Position numbers and translations under genes: made by a program. A model generated the notes under the pieces. The model was not told where the DNA came from and ran no database searches. It saw only the letters and a program-made list of their open reading frames with translations. 64,000 bases of DNA from JAIPEI01 sp964443135 (GTDB taxonomy: Bacteria; Desulfobacterota; DSM-4660; Desulfatiglandales; HGW-15). The stretch lies in NCBI GenBank assembly GCA_964443135.1, contig CAYUBQ010000011.1:1-64000 (forward strand), given 5' to 3'. Shown one piece after another: positions 33,814-42,574 of the stretch (the first letter of the stretch is position 1; the number at the start of each line of letters is the position of its first letter).

Positions 33814-35370
33814 CTACTCCCACTCGATGGTGCCGGGCGGCTTGGACGAGATGTCGTACACCACGCGGTTCACGCCACGCACGCTGTTGATGATCCGGTT
33901 GGAGATGCGGCTGAGCACCTCGTAGGGAAGTCGGGTCCAGTCGGCGGTCATGGCGTCGAGGCTGTCCACCGAGCGCACCGCGACCACGTGCTCGTAGGTC
34001 CTCTCGTCTCCCATCACGCCCACGGACTGCACCGGCAGGAGCACGGCGAACGACTGCCAGGCCTTCTCGTAGTAGCCCGCCGCGATGATCTCCTCCTGTA
34101 CGACGGCGTCGGCGTGGCGCAGGATCTTCAGCCGATCCGGGGTCACCTCCCCCAGGATGCGCACCGCCAGCCCCGGACCGGGGAAGGGCTGGCGCGTCAC
34201 CATCTCCCGGGGAACCCCCAGCTCCACGCCCACCTGCCGCACCTCGTCCTTGAACAGCTCGCGCAGGGGCTCGATGAGCTCCAGGTTCATCACCTCGGGC
34301 AGGCCCCCGACGTTGTGGTGGCTCTTGATGGTGGCGGACGGGCCCTTGAAGGAGACGCTCTCGATCACGTCCGGGTAGAGGGTCCCCTGGGCCAGGTAGT
34401 TGACCTTTCCGATCTCCCGGGCCTTGGCCTCGAACACGTGGATGAACTCCCGCCCGATGATCTTCCGCTTCTCCTCCGGATCGGTCACCCCCCGGAGCCG
34501 CGACAGAAAGTGATCGGCCGCGTCCACCCGGTGGAAGTCCGTGTGGTAGTGCTCCTGGAACAGGTCGGACACCTCCTGGGCCTCCCCTCGCCGGAGGAGC
34601 CCGTTGTCCACGAAGATGCAGGAGAGGTTCTTCCCGATCGCCTCGTGGAGAAGCACGGCCGTCACCGTGGAGTCCACGCCGCCGGAGAGGCCGCAGATCA
34701 CGCGCTCTTCCCCGATCCGCTCCCGGAGCTCCCCCACCGTGGCCCGGACAAAGGAGGCCATGGTCCAGGAGGGTTCGCAGCCGCAGATCCGGTAGAGGAA
34801 GTTCTTGAGCATGCGGGTCCCGTTGGGGGTGTGGGCCACCTCCGGGTGGAACTGGACCCCGAAGAAGCCGCGCCCGCGATCGGCCATGGCGGCCACGGGG
34901 CTGTTCTCGCTCCCGGCCAGGGCCCGGAACCCGTCCGGCATCCGCTCGATCCGGTCCCCGTGGCTCATCCAGACCAGCTCGGCCTCCCCCACGGAGAAAC
35001 CGTGGAAGAGGTCGAGGTCGTCCTCCACGGTCACCTCCGCGTTTCCGTACTCCCGGTCCGCCGCGCCGGCCACCCCGCCCCCCAGGACGTGGGTCAAGTA
35101 CTGCATGCCGTAGCAGATCCCGAGCACGGGCAGGCCCATCTCGAGGATCTTCGCGTCGGCCATGGGTGCGTCGTCGTCGTAGATGCTCGAAGGCCCCCCG
35201 GACAGGATCAGGCCGCTCGGCGCGAACGCGCGCACCTCCTCCGGGGTCCTGTCGAACGGGTGGATCTCGCAGTAGACCTGGGCCTCCCGAACCCGGCGGG
35301 CGATCAGCTGGGTGTACTGGGAGCCGTAGTCCAGGATCAGGATGCGGTGCGCATAGAGCTGATTCGACAT
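33814..35370 (-). CDS. guaA: GMP synthase (glutamine-hydrolysing)
   Basis: GuaA converts XMP to GMP with ATP and glutamine. The 518-residue product has the class I amidotransferase domain with Cys in LGICYGMQYL and His/Glu in FHPEV, the ATP pyrophosphatase P-loop SGGVDS near residue 230, and the dimerisation C-terminus with PFPGPGLAVRI and the terminal PPGTIEWE. It follows guaB in the same direction after 69 bases. Confidence 0.98.
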   Translation of the reverse strand: MSNQLYAHRILILDYGSQYTQLIARRVREAQVYCEIHPFDRTPEEVRAFAPSGLILSGGPSSIYDDDAPMADAKILEMGLPVLGICYGMQYLTHVLGGGVAGAADREYGNAEVTVEDDLDLFHGFSVGEAELVWMSHGDRIERMPDGFRALAGSENSPVAAMADRGRGFFGVQFHPEVAHTPNGTRMLKNFLYRICGCEPSWTMASFVRATVGELRERIGEERVICGLSGGVDSTVTAVLLHEAIGKNLSCIFVDNGLLRRGEAQEVSDLFQEHYHTDFHRVDAADHFLSRLRGVTDPEEKRKIIGREFIHVFEAKAREIGKVNYLAQGTLYPDVIESVSFKGPSATIKSHHNVGGLPEVMNLELIEPLRELFKDEVRQVGVELGVPREMVTRQPFPGPGLAVRILGEVTPDRLKILRHADAVVQEEIIAAGYYEKAWQSFAVLLPVQSVGVMGDERTYEHVVAVRSVDSLDAMTADWTRLPYEVLSRISNRIINSVRGVNRVVYDISSKPPGTIEWE

Positions 35371-35439
35371 GGAATGAGTCCGCCTTCCCGGGCCGCGCGC
35401 CGTTTCGGCCGCCGGCCGGTTCCGGGCGCCGGGGCGCCC

Positions 35440-36906
35440 TTACTCCACGCTGTAGTTCGGGGCCTCCTTGAGGATGATCACATCGTGCACGTGGCCCTCC
35501 TTGAGCCCGGCCGGCGTGACCTGAATGAACCGGGGCTTGCTCCTGAGCTCGTCGAGGGTCCGGCAGCCCAGGTAGCCCATGCCGGCGCGAAGCCCCCCGG
35601 CGAGCTGGTACACGGTGTCCGCCAGCGACCCGCGATAGGGAACCCGGCCGACGATCCCCTCGGGGACCAGCTTCTTCTCCGCCTCCACGTCTCCCTGGAA
35701 GTACCGGTCCTTGCTCCCCTCCTTCATGGCCTCGATGGAGCCCATGCCGCGGTACGCCTTGTAGGTGCGGCCCTGGTAGAGGATGGTCTCGCCCGGGCTC
35801 TCCTCGGTGCCGGCGAAGAGGCTCCCGATCATCACCGAGTCGGCGCCCGCCGCGATGGCTTTGGTGATCTCCCCGGAGAACTTGATGCCGCCGTCCGCAA
35901 TGATCGGGACGCCGTGCCCGCGCGCCTCGTCCGAGCAGTCCATGACCGCGGTGATCTGCGGCACGCCGATGCCCGCCACCACCCGGGTGGTGCAGATGGA
36001 GCCCGGCCCCACGCCCACCTTCACGGCGTCGACGCCCGCCTCGATCAGGGCCCGCGTGCCCTCGGCCGTGGCCACGTTCCCCGCCACGAGCTCCAGGTCG
36101 GGGTAGCTGCTCTTCACCGCCCGCACCGTCCGGAGCACACCCTCGGAGTGGCCGTGGGCCGTGTCGATCACCACCACGTCCACGTTGGCCGCAATCAGCC
36201 GCTCGACGCGGTCCAGCGCGTCCTGGCCCACCCCCACGGCCGCGCCCACCCGGAGCCGGCCCAGGTCGTCCTTGCAGGAGTCCGGGTACTTGCGGATCTT
36301 CTCGATGTCCTTGATGGTGATGAGCCCCCGCAGCTTGCCCGCCTCGTCCACCACCAGGAGCTTTTCGATCCGGCGCTCGTGCAGGATGGCCTTGGACTCC
36401 TCCAGGGTGATCCCCATTCGGGCCGTGGCCAGATCGTCCTTGGTCATGACCGCGTCCACGCGCTGGTCCAGGTTGGCCTCGAAGCGGAGGTCCCGGTTGG
36501 TGATGATGCCCACGAGGTTCCCTTCCTCCACCACGGGCACCCCGGAGATGCGGTACTTTTTCATGATGTCGAGGACGTCGGAGATCCTCCGGTCGGGCTC
36601 GATGGTGATGGGATCCACGATCATGCCGCTCTCCGACTTCTTCACCTTCTCCACTTCCAGGGCCTGGCGTTCGACGCTCATGTTCTTGTGGATGAACCCC
36701 ATCCCTCCCTGCCGGGCGATGGTGATGGCCGTCTCGGACTCGGTCACGGTGTCCATGGCCGCGCTGACGATGGGGAGGTTCAGGGTCACGTTCCTGGTCA
36801 GGCGCGTCCGGACGTCGGTCTCGTTCGGGACCAGGTCCGAACGGTCCGGAACGAGAACCAGGTCGTCGAAGGTGTACCCGGTGCGTATCCTGCTGTCTTC
36901 ACTCAT
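35440..36906 (-). CDS. guaB: IMP dehydrogenase
   Basis: GuaB oxidises IMP to XMP with NAD, the rate-limiting step toward GMP. The 488-residue product has the TIM-barrel core interrupted by two CBS domains (about 95-210; ISDVLDIMKKYRISGVPVV), the catalytic Cys in GPGSICTTRVVAG, and the mobile flap GMGSIEAMKEGSKDRY. It lies between ppx/gppA (8-base overlap) and guaA, so purine and phosphatase genes are probably cotranscribed. Confidence 0.98.
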   Translation of the reverse strand: MSEDSRIRTGYTFDDLVLVPDRSDLVPNETDVRTRLTRNVTLNLPIVSAAMDTVTESETAITIARQGGMGFIHKNMSVERQALEVEKVKKSESGMIVDPITIEPDRRISDVLDIMKKYRISGVPVVEEGNLVGIITNRDLRFEANLDQRVDAVMTKDDLATARMGITLEESKAILHERRIEKLLVVDEAGKLRGLITIKDIEKIRKYPDSCKDDLGRLRVGAAVGVGQDALDRVERLIAANVDVVVIDTAHGHSEGVLRTVRAVKSSYPDLELVAGNVATAEGTRALIEAGVDAVKVGVGPGSICTTRVVAGIGVPQITAVMDCSDEARGHGVPIIADGGIKFSGEITKAIAAGADSVMIGSLFAGTEESPGETILYQGRTYKAYRGMGSIEAMKEGSKDRYFQGDVEAEKKLVPEGIVGRVPYRGSLADTVYQLAGGLRAGMGYLGCRTLDELRSKPRFIQVTPAGLKEGHVHDVIILKEAPNYSVE

Positions 36907-37858
36907 GGTCTTCTCCCTCCAGATGGTCGATGAGCAGGCCCTCCAGGATGTCCGAAAGACAGACCACCATTCGATGGGCCTTGAAATGGTCCAGTATGCG
37001 CAGAACGGCCAGGGCGCCGGCCGGGATCACGTCCGCCCTGCCCGGGTCCAGACCCGGGAGGCGCCTCCTTTCCACGAGCGGAAGTCGAACCAGACGGTCC
37101 AGGAGGCGTTCGAGCGCCGTCCGCTCCAGGGCCAGGCCGTTCATGCCCTCCGGTTCGATCTCCGCTACGTCGATCCCGTGGATCATGGCCGCCAGGGTGG
37201 TGGCGGTGCCGCCGGTCCCGACGATCCAGGGAACCGCATCGAACCCGTCGAGCCCCCCGAGCCCCACCTCGAGAATCCGGTCCACCTGCAGGCCCAGGGC
37301 CCACATCGATCCTTCCTCGGGAGGGTCGTCGGGAAGAAACGCCTCCTCGAGCACGGATGCGCCCACCGGCAGGCTCACGATCCCGGTCTCCTCTCCGGTG
37401 ACTGCGTTTCCCAGGACGAACTCGGTGGTTCCGCCGCCCAGGTCGAAGATCACGAACGGCCCTTCGGGTCGCTCCAGGGCGTGAAGAACGCCCCGGGCGG
37501 TCAGCCGGGCCTCCTCCTCGCCGGAGACGGTCCGGATCCGCACCCCGGTCCGGTCGAAGAGGGTTCGAAGAAACCGGTCCCCGTTCTCCGCGGTCCGCGT
37601 CACGCCGGTGGAGACCGCACGCACGATCACGGCCCCCTCCTCCCGGGCCCGTTTCTCGAACCGCCCGATGGCTTCGACCGTCCGGCGCACGGCCGGATCC
37701 GGGATGGTGGTCGACGACCGGTTCCCAAAGCCCTCTGAAAGCCGTACGGTCCTCCGCTCCCGCGCCGTAGGGATGAACAGGCGGCTGTCCCCGGTGGGCC
37801 TCCCGATGAGCATTCGAGCCGTGTGGGTTCCCAGCTCGATGGACGCAACGCCCGTCAT
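36899..37858 (-). CDS. Ppx/GppA family exopolyphosphatase / pppGpp phosphohydrolase
   Basis: The 319-residue product is a single-module ASKHA phosphatase: phosphate-1 motif IELGTHTARMLIG, the catalytic Glu region SGEEEARLTARGVL, phosphate-2 motif FDLGGGTTEFVLG, and adenosine-type motif GTGGTATTLAAM. It lacks the HD-like C-terminal extension of long E. coli Ppx/GppA, as in many short-form homologs. It may hydrolyse polyphosphate or pppGpp; its overlap with guaB (guanine nucleotide synthesis) makes the latter attractive but unproven. Confidence 0.9.
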   Translation of the reverse strand: MTGVASIELGTHTARMLIGRPTGDSRLFIPTARERRTVRLSEGFGNRSSTTIPDPAVRRTVEAIGRFEKRAREEGAVIVRAVSTGVTRTAENGDRFLRTLFDRTGVRIRTVSGEEEARLTARGVLHALERPEGPFVIFDLGGGTTEFVLGNAVTGEETGIVSLPVGASVLEEAFLPDDPPEEGSMWALGLQVDRILEVGLGGLDGFDAVPWIVGTGGTATTLAAMIHGIDVAEIEPEGMNGLALERTALERLLDRLVRLPLVERRRLPGLDPGRADVIPAGALAVLRILDHFKAHRMVVCLSDILEGLLIDHLEGEDHE

Positions 37859-37914
37859 GAAAGGATGCGACCTCGTCTTCGAACGGAAGGGATCAACTTC
37901 CCGGATCCCTTGGA

Positions 37915-37943
37915 AATATACATATTTTCGGGAACATAACAGA
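37915..37943 (-). promoter_or_regulatory. Weak promoter candidate before ppx-guaB-guaA
   Basis: In the 99 bases between manA and ppx, the minus strand reads TTGAAA, 17 bases, then TATGTT near an unusually AT-rich patch. Consensus match is modest and the exact boxes are uncertain. Confidence 0.3.
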
Positions 37944-37957
37944 CCCCTTCGGGTTTT

Positions 37958-39178
37958 TCAAGCACGAAATCGGGGAGGAATCGCGGCCCGGTACAGCCTC
38001 GCATCGCCCCGGATCCGGTACCCGATCACGCCGGCCGGAACGAGCAGGGAGTCCCCCCGCGAAAACAGGACCGCCCCTTCCCCGCCCCCGTGCAGAAACG
38101 CGCCTTCGCCCTCGAGACAGAGATGGATCTCCACACCCCGCTCCCCGGATCCCTCGAAATCGCGCTCGGGCCGCACCCGGATGCGGCCGAGCTGGAACTC
38201 GGCCGCGTCCGTGGGATAGACGGAAAGCCCCGGCCTGCCCGCCTCCGGCCGCAGGGTTTGGACCGTTTCCGAACGGAAGGATGCGACCCGGAGGAGCTCC
38301 GCCCGATCCACGGCCTTGGTTGTGAGACCGCCGCGGACCACGTTGTCCGAGCTCGCCATGATCTCGATGCCGGTGCCCCCCAGGTAGGCGTGCAGCTCGC
38401 CCGGGGCGACGCTCAGCGCCTCGCCCGGCTTCAGGGTCACCAGGTTCATGAGGACCGGGCCCAGGACCCCCGCATCCTCCGGGAACGCCGTCGCCAGCCG
38501 TCCGACCCAGGTCCGGGGCCCTTCTCCGTCGTCCGCAGGCCGGGTCCTCCGGAGGGCCTCTCGAATCAGGCCTCTTCGTCGTTCCCGGTCCAGCCCCAGG
38601 ATCGTCCCCACGAAGGCCCGGAGCCCCTCCTCGTCGGGCCGGTCCCGCAGGGCACGGATCTCCCCGGCGAGCCCTTCCGGGACGATCTCCCCGAGGAGGG
38701 TCAGGATCCGGTCGATCGGCCGGAACCCCTTGAGGGCGTGAAACCGGGTGAGGGCGCACAGGAGCTCCGGCTTGTGTGACGCGTCCCGGTAGGAACGCGC
38801 CGGGTCGTCCAGGGCCAGGCCCTTCTCGTTCTCCCGGCGAAACCCGGTCCGGGCCTGTTCCGCGCCGGGATGGACCTGGATGGACAGGGGCTCGCGGGCC
38901 GCGAGGATCTTGAAGAGAAAGGGGAGCTTTCCGCGGAAGCCGCGGGCCGCCTCCGGCCCCAGGATCCCTTCCGGATCCTCTTCGACCATTCGATCCAGGG
39001 GGACCCACGACGCTCCCGTTCCGACCAGCGACGGGGCCGAGGGATGAGCGCCCATCCAGAGCTCGGCCATGGGCCGGCCCCTGGCGTCGTCATCGAGACC
39101 GAGGAGGTCCTGGATGGCCGAAAGGGAGCCCCAGGGGTACTCCTGAATCCGGTTTCTGAGAGGAAGGATCCGGTTCAC
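37958..39178 (-). CDS. manA: Mannose-6-phosphate isomerase, class I
   Basis: ManA interconverts fructose 6-phosphate and mannose 6-phosphate, feeding GDP-sugar and LPS synthesis. The 406-residue product has the type I zinc-enzyme signatures: EYPWGSL at the start, PLSIQVHPGAEQA, the HKPE motif in ASHKPELLCAL, and the C-terminal cupin with LVTLKPGEALSVAPGELHAYLGGTGIEIMASSDNVVRGGLT. The start overlaps the end of the transporter gene by four bases (ATGA). Confidence 0.95.
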   Translation of the reverse strand: MNRILPLRNRIQEYPWGSLSAIQDLLGLDDDARGRPMAELWMGAHPSAPSLVGTGASWVPLDRMVEEDPEGILGPEAARGFRGKLPFLFKILAAREPLSIQVHPGAEQARTGFRRENEKGLALDDPARSYRDASHKPELLCALTRFHALKGFRPIDRILTLLGEIVPEGLAGEIRALRDRPDEEGLRAFVGTILGLDRERRRGLIREALRRTRPADDGEGPRTWVGRLATAFPEDAGVLGPVLMNLVTLKPGEALSVAPGELHAYLGGTGIEIMASSDNVVRGGLTTKAVDRAELLRVASFRSETVQTLRPEAGRPGLSVYPTDAAEFQLGRIRVRPERDFEGSGERGVEIHLCLEGEGAFLHGGGEGAVLFSRGDSLLVPAGVIGYRIRGDARLYRAAIPPRFRA

Positions 39179-40494
39179 GGGGCCCTACCCCCATCCGCCT
39201 CCGCTCGGAGGATCTCCCTGCGCCCCCGCTCTTCGTCCACGAAGTAGAGGAGGACGCCGCCGACCACGAACAGGAGGGCCACGGAGGTGATCCCCGCCCG
39301 GGAGGCCGTGTCCGCGCTGTAGCCGGCCCTGCGGACCAGGAGCCCGAACCCGCCCATCAGGGCAGGGCCGATCACCGCGGCGAACTTTCCCAGCATGTTG
39401 TAGAACCCGAAGTACTCCGCGGACTTGTCCTTCGGGATCATCCGGGCGTAGTAGGAGCGGCTGAGGGCCTGGATGCCGCCCTGAACCGTACCCACCACCG
39501 CGGCCAGCACGAAGAACTCCAGCTCCCTCTGAATGAAGGCCCCCCACACACAGACGAACAGGTAGACCGCCAGGGCCGCGTAGATGGCCTTCTTGGGGCC
39601 GATCCGACTCCCGGCCAACCCGAATGCGACGGCCGACGGGAACCCCACGAACTGGGTGATGAGGAGGGCCAGGATGAGGGCGTTGGAGTCGAACCCGATG
39701 GAGAGACCGTAGTCCACGGCCATGCGAATGATGGTGTCCACCCCGTCGATGTAAAACCAGTAGGCCGCCAGAAACAGGAGCAGGGTCCGGAGCCGGCGCA
39801 CCTCCCGGAAGGTGCCCCGGAGCTGCCTCAATCCGGCGCCGACCATGGCGAACCCCGACTCCGGCCGCCGAAGCCGCGGCTCCTCCACGAACAGGAGCAG
39901 GGGCACGGTGAACAACGCCCACCAGGCCCCCACGGTGAGAAAGGCGAATCGGACGGCCTCCGAGGCGTCTGCAAACCCGAACGTCTCCGGCCGAAGGGTC
40001 ATCCAGACATTGATCGCAAAGAGAATGCCGCCGCCCAGGTAGCCCAGGGCGAAGCCCAGCGAAGAGACCATGTCGAAGCGCTTCTCCGAGGACACGCCCG
40101 TGATCAGGGCGTCGTAGAAGATGTTCCCGCCGGAAAACCCCACGTTGCCGAACACGTAGCAGGCGATCGCCGCCACCCAGTTCCCCATGGACACCAGGTA
40201 GAGGGACGCGGTCATCAGGGCGCCCATGTAGGCGAAGAACGCGAGGAACCGCTTCTTCGCGCTCCCCCGGTCCGCGATGGCGCCGAGCACCGGCGCACAG
40301 AGGGCCACCACCACACCGGCCATGGAGTTGGCGAACCCCAGGCGGGCGGTGGACAAGGAGGTGTCCACCCCGACGCTCCAGTACTGCTTGAAGAAGATCG
40401 GGTAGAACCCGGCCATCACGGTGGTGGCGAAGGCCGAGTTGGCCCAGTCATACAGGCTCCAGCTCAGGACGGCTTTCCGTTGGTCCAGCGCCAT
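39175..40494 (-). CDS. MFS transporter, UMF1/Atg22-like family
   Basis: The 439-residue protein has about 12 hydrophobic helices and the UMF1-family opening SWSLYDWANSAFATTVMAGFYPIFF split over the first helix, plus GNIFYDALITGVSSEKRFDMVSSLGFALGYLGGG. Members resemble yeast Atg22, a vacuolar amino-acid exporter; bacterial substrates are unknown. It lies between murJ and manA, and its stop overlaps the manA start. Confidence 0.9.
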   Translation of the reverse strand: MALDQRKAVLSWSLYDWANSAFATTVMAGFYPIFFKQYWSVGVDTSLSTARLGFANSMAGVVVALCAPVLGAIADRGSAKKRFLAFFAYMGALMTASLYLVSMGNWVAAIACYVFGNVGFSGGNIFYDALITGVSSEKRFDMVSSLGFALGYLGGGILFAINVWMTLRPETFGFADASEAVRFAFLTVGAWWALFTVPLLLFVEEPRLRRPESGFAMVGAGLRQLRGTFREVRRLRTLLLFLAAYWFYIDGVDTIIRMAVDYGLSIGFDSNALILALLITQFVGFPSAVAFGLAGSRIGPKKAIYAALAVYLFVCVWGAFIQRELEFFVLAAVVGTVQGGIQALSRSYYARMIPKDKSAEYFGFYNMLGKFAAVIGPALMGGFGLLVRRAGYSADTASRAGITSVALLFVVGGVLLYFVDEERGRREILRAEADGGRAP

Positions 40495-40526
40495 CGGGTT
40501 CGGTCTCCTCTTTCTGCCGGGCTCGC

Positions 40527-42122
40527 TCAGCGAAGCCCGTCCCGTTTTCCCCTCAGCAGCCTCAGCAGGGACCCCATCTCCTCGGAACCCAGGACCCGGC
40601 AGAGCACGAAGTAGACCAGGGCCCCCAGACCCACCAGGCCGGCCAGGCCGAGGACGAGCTCACCCGGCCCCGTGCCGTCTCCGGGGTTCCACCGGACCCG
40701 GTAGACCCAGAAGAGCAGGGCGCTCATGGCGCCGGCGGAGACCAGGCTCACCCCCACGGAGCGCAGGAGGCGGCGCCCCTCCAGGCCGTGGATCCGGCTC
40801 CTCAGCACGAGGCCCAGGAAGAGGAGCTGGGCCGTGGAGGCGATGGACAGGGCCAGGGCCAGCCCGCCGTGCCTCAGCGGGCCCATGAGGGCCAGGCTGC
40901 ATCCCACGTGGACCAGGAGCGCGAGAACGGCGGCCTTGACCGGAGTCCGGGTGTCCTGGAGCCCGTAGAACCCCGCCACGACCACGCGAATCCCCGAAAA
41001 GGCCCAGAGCCCGGCCGAGTAGAACACCAGGGCCTGGGCGGTCATCTCGGTGGACGTCGCCTGAAACATGCCCCGCTCGAACAGGACGCGTACGATCAGC
41101 GGCGCCAGCACCACGAGCCCCGCCATGGAGGGCAGGCTGATGAAGAAGACCAGCCGGAGTGCGTACCCGAGCGTGCCCCGGAAGGCGCGGAGCCCCTCCT
41201 CGGCGGCCTGGCGGGACAGGGAGGGGAGCGCGGCCGTGCTCACGGCGATGGCGAACACCCCCAGGGGGAACTGGACGACGCGGTCGGCGTAGTAGAGCCA
41301 CGAAACGCTTCCCGGCGGCAGGAGCGAGGCCAGGAGCGTTCCGATGAACTGGTTGAGCTGGTACACGGCCGATCCGAAGACGGCCGGCAGCATCAGGCGG
41401 CCGACCCGGGCGACGGCCGGGTGCCCGGGCATCCAGCGCGGCCGGAGGGAGACCCCTTCCTTCAGGAGCGAGGGAACCTGGAGGAGGACCTGGAGCACCC
41501 CGCCGATGATCACGCCCACGGCCAGCCCCACCACGGGTTCCGAGAGCCGGGGGTGGAGCCAGTAGACGGTCCCGATGATGGCGAGGTTCAGAAAAACGGG
41601 CGCGGCCGCGGGCGCGGCGAAACGGCGCAGCGCGTTCAGGATGCCCATGAAAAGCGCCACCAGGCTGATCGAGAAGATGTAGGGAAAGGTGATCCGGGTG
41701 AGGAGGACCGTGAGCTCGTACCTGACACCGGCCGGGTCGAAGCCCGGGGCCTGAACGCGCACGATCCAGGGGGCGCCCAGGACGCCGAGGACCGTCACCA
41801 CCGCCAGCAGCAGGGAGAGGATGGTGAGCGTCACCCGGGCCAGCTCGATCGCGTCCTCCCGGGACTTCTGCTGGAGGTACTCCGTGAACACCGGGATGAA
41901 GGCGATGCTGAGGGACCCTTCCGCGAACAGGCGGCGCAGGAGGTTGGGGATGCGAAAGGCCACGAAAAAAGCATCCGCAGCCATGCCGGCGCCGAAAAAC
42001 CGGGCCACCACCATGTCGCGGACCAGACCCAGGATGCGGCTCAGGAGGGTGAAGAAGCCGACCGTGCCGGCGGCCCGGGCCACCCGCCGGTTCTCGGAGA
42101 GGCTCGGGTCGGGAGGGGTCAC
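40527..42122 (-). CDS. murJ: Lipid II flippase MurJ
   Basis: MurJ flips lipid II across the inner membrane for peptidoglycan synthesis. The 531-residue product has about 14 transmembrane helices and the MOP-superfamily signatures GFFTLLSRILGLVRDMVVARFFG, DAFFVAFRIPNLLRRLFAEGSLSIAFIPVF (in separate adjacent segments) and functionally important Arg residues in TM1-2. The start is a GTG at 42122 with a G-rich site upstream; internal ATGs would remove the first helix. It is divergent from rpsT. Confidence 0.96.
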   Translation of the reverse strand: MTPPDPSLSENRRVARAAGTVGFFTLLSRILGLVRDMVVARFFGAGMAADAFFVAFRIPNLLRRLFAEGSLSIAFIPVFTEYLQQKSREDAIELARVTLTILSLLLAVVTVLGVLGAPWIVRVQAPGFDPAGVRYELTVLLTRITFPYIFSISLVALFMGILNALRRFAAPAAAPVFLNLAIIGTVYWLHPRLSEPVVGLAVGVIIGGVLQVLLQVPSLLKEGVSLRPRWMPGHPAVARVGRLMLPAVFGSAVYQLNQFIGTLLASLLPPGSVSWLYYADRVVQFPLGVFAIAVSTAALPSLSRQAAEEGLRAFRGTLGYALRLVFFISLPSMAGLVVLAPLIVRVLFERGMFQATSTEMTAQALVFYSAGLWAFSGIRVVVAGFYGLQDTRTPVKAAVLALLVHVGCSLALMGPLRHGGLALALSIASTAQLLFLGLVLRSRIHGLEGRRLLRSVGVSLVSAGAMSALLFWVYRVRWNPGDGTGPGELVLGLAGLVGLGALVYFVLCRVLGSEEMGSLLRLLRGKRDGLR

Positions 42123-42162
42123 GTAGCGTCCCCCGGCCGGGATCGGTCCGTATGTTTAGGGG

Positions 42163-42192
42163 TTGACATCAGCAATCGGCATCCATTATAAA
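42163..42192 (+). promoter_or_regulatory. Sigma-70 promoter for rpsT
   Basis: A perfect TTGACA (42163-42168) is followed after 18 bases by TATAAA (42187-42192), or after 17 by TTATAA. It lies about 70 bases before the rpsT start. Confidence 0.75.
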
Positions 42193-42262
42193 GGTAAATT
42201 CGGTTCGACCCGTTTCGCGGCACCGACGCTTCAACCATCAAGACACCAGGAGGATTGGAAAG

Positions 42263-42529
42263 TTGGCAAACCACAAGTCAGCGCTCAAGAGGGCCAGGCA
42301 GAGCGAGAATCGCAGGCTCCGCAACCGAGGATACAAGACCCGGGTCAAGAAGGCGGTGAAGGACGTCCGCGCCGCCGTCGCCGGGAACGAACCGGAGCAG
42401 GCCCGGGAGAACCTGAAGGCCGCCGTTTCCATCCTCCAGAAGACGGCCACCAAGGGGGTGATCAAGCAGGGGACGGCCTCCCGCAAGATCTCCCGCCTCA
42501 CCCGCCAGGTTCACCGGATCTCCTCCTGA
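42263..42529 (+). CDS. rpsT: 30S ribosomal protein S20, TTG start
   Basis: S20 binds 16S rRNA near the 5' and 3' minor domains. The 88-residue basic product begins MANHKSALKRARQSENRRLRN and ends with the typical helical VIKQGTASRKISRLTRQVHRI. The initiator is TTG at 42263, nine bases after AGGAGG. E. coli rpsT also starts with UUG, which is tied to translational autoregulation by S20. It has its own promoter and is monocistronic. Confidence 0.96.
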   Translation: MANHKSALKRARQSENRRLRNRGYKTRVKKAVKDVRAAVAGNEPEQARENLKAAVSILQKTATKGVIKQGTASRKISRLTRQVHRISS

Positions 42530-42538
42530 AGACGCCCC

Positions 42539-42574
42539 GAGCGCGCCCTTCCCCGTTCAGGGGGCAGGGCGCTC
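42539..42574. terminator. Bidirectional hairpin between rpsT and holA
   Basis: GAGCGC...CCTTCCCC pairs with GGGG...AGGGCGCTC through a nearly continuous stem of about 13 pairs with a 5-base loop, between the convergent rpsT and holA stops. It is followed by few T residues, so it may end transcription with Rho or act as an RNA 3'-end stabiliser. Confidence 0.5.

Noticed and set aside
37859..37957. Guanine/ppGpp riboswitch before ppx-guaB-guaA
   Set aside because: No purine-riboswitch core is recognisable in these 99 bases; only a weak promoter candidate is present.
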